A stretch of 6,637 nucleotides of DNA from an uncultured Blautia sp. (GTDB taxonomy: Bacteria > Bacillota > Clostridia > Lachnospirales > Lachnospiraceae). Below are positions 1-5,915 of this stretch, piece by piece. Position 1 is the first letter of the stretch, and each line of letters begins with the position of its first letter. The notes under the pieces are model-generated. The model saw nothing but the letters and a program-made list of their open reading frames with translations. It had not been told where the DNA came from and ran no database searches. The DNA lies in assembly GCA_900551465.1 (NCBI GenBank), contig URWL01000111.1, forward strand, positions 1-6,637, given 5' to 3'. The position numbers were made by a program, and so were the translations under genes.

Positions 1-1147
1 TGGAATCATACCAGTAACCAGCTGTCGGAACGTCTTCTACTTCGTCGCCGTTAGCTGCTGCTGTCAGAGCGTAGATTGCATAGTATCCCATCATAAGAGG
101 AGACTGTGTAACAGCACCAAGGAATGTGCCATCCTGTACAGCTGCTTTGATGATAGAACCAGCGTCGAAACCAACACCGATAACATCGCCTGCTGCTGCG
201 TCAGAACCAAGAACGTTCAGGTTAGCGTTAGCTGCAAGAACACCCTCAGCTGCAACCTGGTTGGAACCGAAGATAGCGATGCAGTTTTCTTTAGAAAGGA
301 TAGCCTGAGCCTCTGTGGAGCAAAGCTCTACAGTTGTCTGAGCCGGAACTGCAACCTGGATAACAACGTCTGCATCTGCTTCTTTAGCATCTGCACCTTC
401 TGCTGCGTTTACATAGAACTCGTTACCAGCAACTGCAACAGTTTTTCCATCAGCCTGGATAAGCTCGATCATCTTGTTGATGAATCCAGCACCACGCATC
501 TGAATGTTCTGAGCTGTAGCATCCTGGTTAACCTCACCGATGATAACCTGACCTTCAGCGTTTGCAATAACGTCTTTGATTGCGCCATACATATTCTCAG
601 CTGCTACTGCACCAGCCTGAGCATTGTCTGTAACAACCTCTGCTACTACAGATCCTTCCGGAGCGTCTGCAACACCTGTATCAAATGTTACAACCGGGAT
701 TCCGTCTGCTGCACATTTCTCAAGAGCTTCTGTTACAGAAGAAGTATCGCATGCTGCAAGTCCCATACCAACCGGTTTAGCTGCGATAGCTGTGTTGATC
801 ATGTTAACCTGGTCAGCGATATCAGACTCACTGTTCGGTCCCTGTGCTGTGAAAGTAACGCCCAGCTCATCAGCTGCTTTCTGCATACCTTCTACTGCTG
901 CCTGCCAGTATGTAGACTGGAAAGATTTAACCATCATCGGGAACTCATAAGCTTCATTTGCTTTCAGTCCCTCAAACTGAGCTGCAGGATCAGCAGCGTC
1001 TTCTGTTGCTGCCTCTTCTGTTGCAGCTTCTTCCTCAGCTGCTGCTTCCTCTGTTGCTTCTTCCTCTGCTGCAAATACCGGAGCAACTGTCATGCTGGAT
1101 ACCATTGCTGCACAAAGGCCTAATGCGATGAGTTTTTTAATTTTCAT
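1..1147 (-). CDS. Sugar ABC transporter substrate-binding protein (CUT2, Peripla_BP_4 type), C-terminus cut off by window edge
   Basis: This is an open frame of 382 residues from ATG at 1147 to the left edge, with no stop. Residues 1-26 form a signal peptide (MKIKK, a hydrophobic core, then VFA before AEEE), so cleavage by signal peptidase I is likely. There is no lipobox, because Cys12 sits in LGLC, too early and with Leu at -1. Residues 27-57 are a Glu/Ala/Thr linker. The ligand-binding fold follows. Compared by eye with ribose-binding protein, the likely sugar contacts are Tyr80-Trp81, Asp156, Thr173-Asp174-Asn175, Arg218, Asn296, Asp328 and Gln348. The visible end (AGYWYD) resembles the last segment of this family, so probably only a few dozen residues are missing. 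The protein should capture a monosaccharide outside the cell and hand it to the two permeases encoded upstream. The ribosome binding site AAGGAGG lies 10 nt before the ATG. Codon choice is strongly biased: Ile is ATC 19 times, ATT 3 times and never ATA, which suggests high expression. The sugar is unknown. Confidence 0.93.
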   Translation of the reverse strand, partial: MKIKKLIALGLCAAMVSSMTVAPVFAAEEEATEEAAAEEEAATEEAATEDAADPAAQFEGLKANEAYEFPMMVKSFQSTYWQAAVEGMQKAADELGVTFTAQGPNSESDIADQVNMINTAIAAKPVGMGLAACDTSSVTEALEKCAADGIPVVTFDTGVADAPEGSVVAEVVTDNAQAGAVAAENMYGAIKDVIANAEGQVIIGEVNQDATAQNIQMRGAGFINKMIELIQADGKTVAVAGNEFYVNAAEGADAKEADADVVIQVAVPAQTTVELCSTEAQAILSKENCIAIFGSNQVAAEGVLAANANLNVLGSDAAAGDVIGVGFDAGSIIKAAVQDGTFLGAVTQSPLMMGYYAIYALTAAANGDEVEDVPTAGYWYDS

Positions 1148-1157
1148 TGTTCTACAT

Positions 1158-1196
1158 CCTCCTTAAAATTATATAGTTTTTATGATGATCCGTCAG
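1158..1196 (-). promoter_or_regulatory. Possible internal promoter-like elements before the binding-protein gene
   Basis: On the minus strand a perfect TATAAT (1168-1173) lies 17 bp after CTGACG (1191-1196), which matches 4 of 6 bases of the -35 consensus and is part of a stem-loop arm. The Shine-Dalgarno AAGGAGG (1158-1164) follows directly. Against a real promoter, a start about 7 nt after TATAAT would fall inside the Shine-Dalgarno itself and leave almost no leader. The TATAAT may therefore be only an AT-rich spacer. The ribosome binding site is secure and the promoter is doubtful. Confidence 0.25.
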
Positions 1197-1213
1197 ACGG
1201 TCACGTCTGACGG
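1190..1213 (-). other. Intercistronic stem-loop between permease and binding-protein genes
   Basis: This is a perfect inverted repeat with 10-bp arms, CCGTCAGACG (1190-1199) and CGTCTGACGG (1204-1213), and a 4-nt loop. It starts 27 nt after the stop codon of the permease gene and ends about 25 nt before the Shine-Dalgarno of the binding-protein gene. No T-run follows on either strand, so it is not a standard intrinsic terminator. By inference it could be an mRNA processing or stabilising hairpin that sets a higher level of binding protein than of membrane components. It could also be a protein-binding palindrome. Confidence 0.6.
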
Positions 1214-1240
1214 TTCACATACATACACAAAAGCTGTCAA

Positions 1241-2221
1241 TTATAATGCTGCAGCTTTCTTTTCTTTGATGATATCGATCAATACTGCAACGATCAGAAC
1301 AAGACCTGTGATGATCTGCTGCCAGTTTGCCTGAAGTCCCACATATGGAAGACCCGTTTTCAGAAGCATGATAACAAAGATACCAACAAAAGTTCCCAGT
1401 ACGGATCCATAACCACCTGTAGCTGCCACACCACCAACGAATACACCACCAATTGCATCCATCTCAAGTCCGGCACCTGTACCAGGCTGTACAGTAGGTG
1501 TTACAGCTGCATATGCGATAGCTGCAAGACCAGTGAAAAGACCACATACTACATATACCATTACATGGTAGAATTTAACATTGATTCCGGAAAGAGCTGC
1601 TGCTTCTTTGTTAGAACCAATAGCGATGGTATAACGTCCGAATTTTGTATGATTCAGAACGAATTCCATCAGAAGAACAAGAATTACCATCCACAGGAAA
1701 CCGATCGGATAACGGTCAGCACTTCTTCCTGTACCGATTGTAAGTTTAAAGATGGAGTGGAACCATCCGCCTTCCTGTGTAAGACCCGGCCATGGTGTAG
1801 CAGTACAAAGAGATCCTGCACCACGGGTGATCATACAGGTACAAAGAGTTGCAAGGAACGGCGGCAGATTCATTACACCGATCAGGACACCATTCAGTGT
1901 TCCGATCAGAACTCCGAGAAGCACACAAACCAGCATAGCAACAACAACAGGTACACCATGGCTTCTTATCAGAGTTCCGCCGATCAGTGCGTAGCATACC
2001 ATACCAGTACCGATGGAAAGGTCTACACCTCCGGTAATAAGCGGGAAGGTAACACCGATTGCCATCAGAAGATCATAGTATGAAAAATCCAGCAAACTCA
2101 GCATTGTGTTGTACTGTCTGAACTCCTTACTCATAAAGGAGAATACAGCTGTCAGAGCAATAACAACCAGTAAAACAATAAATCTCTGATCACTTAATAT
2201 ACTTTTTTTCTTCTTAGTCAT
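1241..2221 (-). CDS. Sugar ABC transporter permease (CUT2, RbsC-like, BPD_transp_2), second permease
   Basis: This 326-residue inner-membrane permease is of normal length for the RbsC/MglC/XylH family (PF02653). A basic N-terminus (MTKKKK) precedes a string of hydrophobic segments beginning near residue 13. Family hallmarks are GGVDLSIG at 64-71, LPPFLATL at 119-126, the cytoplasmic loop GSNKEAAALSGINV at 202-215 that should contact the ATPase, and a Gly-rich stretch GGVFVGGVAATGGYGS at 258-273. It should form part of the translocation channel for a monosaccharide. The ATG at 2221 is supported by AAGGAGG 6 nt upstream (2228-2234), and that site overlaps the TAA stop of the ATPase gene, so translation is probably coupled. 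It differs clearly from the other permease in the operon, for example in having VDLSIG instead of IDFSIG. The two may pair as a heterodimer. Confidence 0.95.
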   Translation of the reverse strand: MTKKKKSILSDQRFIVLLVVIALTAVFSFMSKEFRQYNTMLSLLDFSYYDLLMAIGVTFPLITGGVDLSIGTGMVCYALIGGTLIRSHGVPVVVAMLVCVLLGVLIGTLNGVLIGVMNLPPFLATLCTCMITRGAGSLCTATPWPGLTQEGGWFHSIFKLTIGTGRSADRYPIGFLWMVILVLLMEFVLNHTKFGRYTIAIGSNKEAAALSGINVKFYHVMVYVVCGLFTGLAAIAYAAVTPTVQPGTGAGLEMDAIGGVFVGGVAATGGYGSVLGTFVGIFVIMLLKTGLPYVGLQANWQQIITGLVLIVAVLIDIIKEKKAAAL

Positions 2222-2232
2222 GACTATCCTCC

Positions 2233-3744
2233 TTAATCAATACTACGTGTAGCCTTATCCATGATGTTTTCCTGGGTTGCTTCAGAAATATCAATATTTC
2301 CGGTTACTTTACCCTCACACATGATGATGATACGGTCACTCATACGGAGAACTTCTGTCATTTCAGAAGAAATCATGATAATAGATTTACCTTCTGCTGC
2401 CAGTCTGTTCATCAGTTTATAAATTTCATTCTTGGCACCAACGTCGATACCTCTGGTCGGTTCGTCGAAGATCAGGATTTCACTGTCTCGTGTAAGCCAT
2501 TTTGCAATAACAACTTTCTGCTGGTTACCACCGGAAAGATTTACAACAAGCTGATCTGCAGTAGGAGTTTTCGTTGCAAGCTCTTTGATATATTTCTCAG
2601 TTACTTCTTTTTCTTTCGCTGAGTCGATCAGGAAGCCCTTTGTAAACTGCTCCATAGTTGCCAGAGTTGTATTTTCAATACAGGATTTCTGAACCACACA
2701 TCCGTATCTTCTTCTGTCCTCTGACAGATAACCAATACCGTATTTAACAGCATCCTGCGGACTGTTGATGGTAACTTCACGAAGCTGGCCGCTCTTATCC
2801 ATAATGGAAATTTTACCACTCTGTTTCGGGTCTGCACCAAACAGCGCTCTTGCTGTTTCTGTACGGCCTGCACCCATCAGTCCGGAGAATCCAAGGATCT
2901 CGCCCTTACGAAGTTCAAAGCTTACATCCTGAACCATCTTGCCTGCATTCAGGTGTTCTACCTTAAGCACTACCGGAGCATCCGGTGCAACCATGCTGTG
3001 CTGCTTCGGATCTTCGTAAATAACACGACCAACCATCATGTTAATGATATCTTCTTTTGTACTGTCTTTTGTAATAAGAGTTCCTACATAACCACCATCA
3101 CGCATAACAGTTACACGGTCTGTGATCACTTTGATCTCATCCATACGATGGGAGATATAAACAATTCCCAGTCCCTTCTCACGAAGGTCACGAATGATAA
3201 CAAACAGGTCAGCGATTTCTTTTTCTGTCAGAGCTGCAGACGGCTCATCGAAAATGATAACCTCTGCTTTGTGAGAGATTGCTTTTGCGATCTCACACAT
3301 CTGCTGTTTGCCGACTGTAAGATTGTGCATTTTTTCTCTAGGATCGATTTCAATATTCAGATCCTGGAAAAGTTTTTTGGAATCCTCGATCATTTTTTTA
3401 TCATCGATACGGAATCCTTTTTTTGGCTCACGGCCAATGAAAATATTCTGGGCAACTGTAAGGTCGCCTACCATGTTCAGCTCCTGATGCACGATTACAA
3501 CACCTGCATCCTGTGCTTCTTTTGTATTATGGAATTCTGTCTCTTTGCCTTTATAAACAATAGATCCTGAATCCTTCTGATAAATACCGGTAAGAACCTT
3601 CATAAGAGTAGACTTTCCGGCACCGTTTTCTCCCATAAGCGCATGTACTTCGCCGCGTTTCACTTCAAAATTAACGTGATCCAGAGCATGAACTCCAGGA
3701 AAGGACTTATCAATGTCCTTCATAGTTAAAATAACTTCACCCAT
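2233..3744 (-). CDS. Sugar ABC transporter ATP-binding protein (CUT2, RbsA/MglA-like, two ABC domains)
   Basis: This 503-residue cytoplasmic ATPase has two fused ABC domains, the usual size and layout for RbsA, MglA and XylG. Domain 1 carries Walker A GENGAGKST (38-46), the variant signature LTVGKQQ (142-148), Walker B EVIIFDE (161-167) and the switch histidine in ISHR (His199). Domain 2 has a degenerate Walker A, GLMGAGRTE (288-296), with Arg in place of Lys. Its signature LSGGNQQ (403-409) and Walker B EILIFDE (422-428) are intact, and Ser460 replaces the switch histidine. This asymmetry is normal for the family and implies one main catalytic site. The SEDRRRYG motif (341-348) is also typical. 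The enzyme should power sugar import through the flanking permeases. The ATG at 3744 follows GGGAGG by 8 nt (3753-3758) and lies 20 nt past the preceding stop. The sequence does not single out ribose, galactose or xylose. Confidence 0.97.
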   Translation of the reverse strand: MGEVILTMKDIDKSFPGVHALDHVNFEVKRGEVHALMGENGAGKSTLMKVLTGIYQKDSGSIVYKGKETEFHNTKEAQDAGVVIVHQELNMVGDLTVAQNIFIGREPKKGFRIDDKKMIEDSKKLFQDLNIEIDPREKMHNLTVGKQQMCEIAKAISHKAEVIIFDEPSAALTEKEIADLFVIIRDLREKGLGIVYISHRMDEIKVITDRVTVMRDGGYVGTLITKDSTKEDIINMMVGRVIYEDPKQHSMVAPDAPVVLKVEHLNAGKMVQDVSFELRKGEILGFSGLMGAGRTETARALFGADPKQSGKISIMDKSGQLREVTINSPQDAVKYGIGYLSEDRRRYGCVVQKSCIENTTLATMEQFTKGFLIDSAKEKEVTEKYIKELATKTPTADQLVVNLSGGNQQKVVIAKWLTRDSEILIFDEPTRGIDVGAKNEIYKLMNRLAAEGKSIIMISSEMTEVLRMSDRIIIMCEGKVTGNIDISEATQENIMDKATRSID

Positions 3745-3764
3745 TGTTACATCCTCCCTTCCGA

Positions 3765-4742
3765 TCAGTTCTTTCTGCGTCTTGCAGAAACGTCAGCGTA
3801 AACTGCTACAATAACGATGATACCAGTGATGATCATCTGCTGTCCTTTACCAAGACCAAATGCCATAATTCCCTGCTGAAGAAGAGAAATAATAAACACA
3901 CCGATCACAGTACCGCCGATAGATGCAAGTCCACCAACCATGGATGTACCGCCCATAACGCAGCCTGCAATTGCCTCGTTGTTATACTGATCGCCATATC
4001 CAGGCTGAACAGTTGTATATGTAGCTACAAAGAACAGTGCGGCAATACCTACCAGAGTTCCGCAGATCATGTATGCAAGCATACGCCATTTTCTTGTATT
4101 TACACCAGAAAGACGAACTGCTTCACTGTTGGAACCAAGGCAGAGAATATAACGTCCAGGTTTTGTTCTGTAAAGAACAATACCACAGATAACTGCAACT
4201 GTAAGGAAAATCACGATTCCTACCGGAAATCCGTTTACAGAAACAATTTTTCTGAACCATCCATTTACAGGATCACTGCTCATAGGCCAGCTTACAGACT
4301 GTGTTTTTGTAAATACAGAAGCAAGACCTTTTGCAATGTTCATAGACGCCATAGATACGATGAATGGCGGAACTGACATGTAAGATACCAGCCATCCGTT
4401 AAAAGTACCAAAGCAAAGACCGATCAGTACACATAATACCATAGCAGCTGCACAAGGAATACCATAGCTTGTCATGCAGTAACCAGAAACCAGTGCACAG
4501 CAGAACATAACCGGTCCGATGGAGAAATCAATTCCTCCGGTAGCGATTACAAAAGTAACGCCCAGTGATAAAAAGCCCAGGAAATAAACATAGTTCAAAG
4601 TGGACTTGATACTGTCCCCAACAGGGAATTTAGCTCCAAGAACTACTTTGAAGACTACGAACATAAGAATCAGGATACCTACAAGGAGAATCCTGTTCAG
4701 GCCGAGCTTTTTCACGATTGGATTTTGTTTCAGCTTTTCCAA
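3765..4742 (-). CDS. Sugar ABC transporter permease (CUT2, RbsC-like, BPD_transp_2), first gene of transporter operon
   Basis: This is a membrane permease of about 325 residues in the RbsC family (PF02653). Numbered from the TTG start, the hallmarks are GGIDFSIG at 69-76, SVPPFIVSM at 123-131, the ATPase-contact loop GSNSEAVRLSGVN at 203-215 and the Gly-rich GGTSMVGGLASIGG near 264-277. The N-terminal cytoplasmic stretch is basic and the C-terminus ends in an Arg/Lys cluster. It should form the channel together with the second permease. I chose TTG at 4742 because AGGAGG (4752-4757) sits 9 nt upstream of it. The longer reading from GTG at 4769 adds nine residues (MKNSRRVKK), but it has only a weak GAGAG directly against the start and would encode the AGGAGG as codons. 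The longer start cannot be ruled out. The gene follows a terminator and a probable promoter, so it opens the transporter operon. Confidence 0.94.
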   Translation of the reverse strand: MEKLKQNPIVKKLGLNRILLVGILILMFVVFKVVLGAKFPVGDSIKSTLNYVYFLGFLSLGVTFVIATGGIDFSIGPVMFCCALVSGYCMTSYGIPCAAAMVLCVLIGLCFGTFNGWLVSYMSVPPFIVSMASMNIAKGLASVFTKTQSVSWPMSSDPVNGWFRKIVSVNGFPVGIVIFLTVAVICGIVLYRTKPGRYILCLGSNSEAVRLSGVNTRKWRMLAYMICGTLVGIAALFFVATYTTVQPGYGDQYNNEAIAGCVMGGTSMVGGLASIGGTVIGVFIISLLQQGIMAFGLGKGQQMIITGIIVIVAVYADVSARRRKN

Positions 4743-4751
4743 TTTCTTCAC

Positions 4752-4757
4752 CCTCCT
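4752..4757 (-). promoter_or_regulatory. Ribosome binding site deciding a TTG start
   Basis: AGGAGG lies inside the longest reading frame of the permease gene, 9 nt before TTG at 4742 and immediately against GTG at 4751. The position suits the TTG best, is too close for the 4751 GTG, and cannot serve the 4769 GTG upstream of it. It therefore argues for the shorter protein. Confidence 0.6.
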
Positions 4758-4784
4758 ACTGTTTTTCACACTCTCTGTGTTTTC

Positions 4785-4820
4785 TTTATAAATAATATCG
4801 TGAATTCCTGTTAATTGTAA
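4785..4820 (-). promoter_or_regulatory. Probable sigma-A promoter region of the transporter operon
   Basis: Between the terminator and the first permease gene, two overlapping promoter readings are visible on the minus strand. One is TTACAA (4815-4820), a 17-bp spacer and TATTAT (4792-4797). The other is TTAACA (4809-4814), an 18-bp spacer and TATAAA (4785-4790), which matches 5 of 6 bases in each box. Either would start RNA within about 5-15 nt of the 4769 GTG, leaving a leader that suits the TTG at 4742. The weak match and the neighbouring kinase suggest an activated promoter, which is inference. Confidence 0.5.
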
Positions 4821-4835
4821 TGGAATATCTTACAA

Positions 4836-4879
4836 AAAAAGGTTAAAAATTTACGGTACTGTAAATTTTTAACCTTTTT
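4836..4879 (-). terminator. Intrinsic terminator after the sensor unit
   Basis: This is a perfect 19-bp stem (4836-4854 with 4861-4879) around a 6-nt loop. On the minus strand the stem ends in a run of seven T (4834-4840) after AACC. It begins about 29 nt past the TAG of the sensor binding-protein gene. The A-run and T-run make it potentially bidirectional, although the nearest plus-strand gene is not in view. It separates the sensing genes from the transporter genes. Confidence 0.92.
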
Positions 4880-4907
4880 ATCTTAGTAAGATTTACTGAG
4901 TTCTCAT

Positions 4908-5915
4908 CTATTTTTCTTCTGTTTTTGGCATGTTCAACGTATTAAAAGGAAACAACAGCTTTTCTATTTCACCAGAATACATATTTTCCGGGGTCACCAG
5001 CTGACATCCGGAGTCAATTTCTGTCTCATAGTTCTGTCCTCTTAAAAGACGGGAAGTCTCTTCCACGCCCAGATATCCCATTTTAAAGGCTTTCTGAACC
5101 ACGATTCCTTTGAATACGCCCTTTTCCATAAGCTGTACAGCCTCCTGAGAGCTGTCTACTCCTACTACTGCGATCTGTTCCTCTGCACCGGCTGTTTTGA
5201 CTGCCCTGGCAGCACCTACAGAAGAATATTCATTCATCCCTGCCACCATTTTAAGATCCGGATATTTTTTCATAAGCTCTACCGTCAGCTCAAAAGATTT
5301 TTCATAGCTGGAATCACAGTAAACCACATCTACGATATTATCCGCCATGGCTCCCAGTCCGTCACAAAATCCCTGTTCCCTTTCCACTGCTGTAGAAACG
5401 CCTTTTACATGAGCCACCACTGCAATCTGATCATCCGGCTCCAGAATAGATGCGGCAAATTTCCCCAATTGTCTTCCGGCTTCCACGTTATCTGTTGCAA
5501 CAGTAATATCCTGTATGTCCTGTTCTGTATAAGAATCAATATAGGTGATCCGTATTCCCTGGTCTCTGGCCTTTTGCAAAAGGCTGTCTGATTCCGTGAA
5601 ACTGGAAGGAGAGATAAGTATTGCATCCGGCTGCTTCTCCATGGCCTCCATAAGAATGCGATTTTGTCCCTCTACATCGTTTTCTTCATCCGGAGCCATA
5701 ATTTCAATCTCTGTATTAAATTCCTTTGCTGCCATCTGTGTCCCCAATATCAACGATGTCCAAAAATCGTTTGTTCCGTCAACCACCTTGGGAATATAAA
5801 TCATGGAAAGACGTCGTTCGCCTCCTGTGGCATTTCTGTAATAAATTATGCCTGCGGCAGCACTTGCTATAAAAATAATAAGAAAAGCGGCAATCCATTT
5901 TCTGTATTTTCTCAC
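4908..5915 (-). CDS. Membrane-anchored sugar-binding sensor protein (Peripla_BP_4 type), partner of histidine kinase
   Basis: This 335-residue protein has one N-terminal transmembrane segment (about 8-26, IAAFLIIFIASAAAGIIYY) preceded by basic residues. It has no clear cleavage site and no lipobox, so it should stay anchored with its binding domain outside. Residues 36-320 are a ribose-binding-protein-like fold. Likely sugar contacts by eye are Asn49, Phe51-Trp52, Asp127, Thr141-Asp142-Asn143, Arg179, Asn228, Asp254 and Gln274. The GTG start at 5915 overlaps the kinase TGA (GTGA), with AGGAGG 7 nt upstream, so the two genes are translationally coupled. Known relatives in this setting, such as XylFII of Clostridium beijerinckii, bind sugar and signal through a LytS-type kinase rather than feeding a transporter. 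The same role is inferred here. The protein is distinct from the transport binding protein encoded last in the neighbouring operon. An ordinary transport role is less likely because of the anchor and the kinase linkage. Confidence 0.9.
   Translation of the reverse strand: MRKYRKWIAAFLIIFIASAAAGIIYYRNATGGERRLSMIYIPKVVDGTNDFWTSLILGTQMAAKEFNTEIEIMAPDEENDVEGQNRILMEAMEKQPDAILISPSSFTESDSLLQKARDQGIRITYIDSYTEQDIQDITVATDNVEAGRQLGKFAASILEPDDQIAVVAHVKGVSTAVEREQGFCDGLGAMADNIVDVVYCDSSYEKSFELTVELMKKYPDLKMVAGMNEYSSVGAARAVKTAGAEEQIAVVGVDSSQEAVQLMEKGVFKGIVVQKAFKMGYLGVEETSRLLRGQNYETEIDSGCQLVTPENMYSGEIEKLLFPFNTLNMPKTEEK

Noticed and set aside
126..950. Plus-strand frames at 126-308 and 624-950 at the left end
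   Set aside because: They lie opposite a continuous minus-strand binding-protein gene that runs off the window without a stop, and they have no domain signal.
1190..1213. Stem-loop as a rho-independent terminator of the transporter operon before the binding-protein gene
   Set aside because: No T-run follows the stem on either strand, and the binding protein belongs functionally with the upstream permeases. Read-through or processing is more likely.
2953..3570. Plus-strand open frame of about 205 residues inside the ATPase gene
   Set aside because: It is antisense to a gene with intact ABC motifs, its composition is rich in Cys, His, Asn and Phe with no recognisable domain, and no convincing ribosome site was noted. 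It is a shadow of the real gene.
2233..3744. Degenerate Walker A (Arg for Lys) and missing switch His in ATPase domain 2 as a sign of gene decay
   Set aside because: This asymmetry is normal in RbsA/MglA-type ATPases, and the frame is complete with all other motifs intact.
3744..4376. Plus-strand open frame of about 210 residues inside the first permease gene
   Set aside because: It is antisense to a well-supported permease and has Cys/Asn/His-rich, low-hydrophobicity content typical of a shadow frame.
4882..4900. Short inverted repeat CTTAGTAA / TTACTGAG next to the terminator
   Set aside because: It has one mismatch in the minus-strand RNA and is only 8 bp, directly beside a much stronger terminator. 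It was not called as a separate element.
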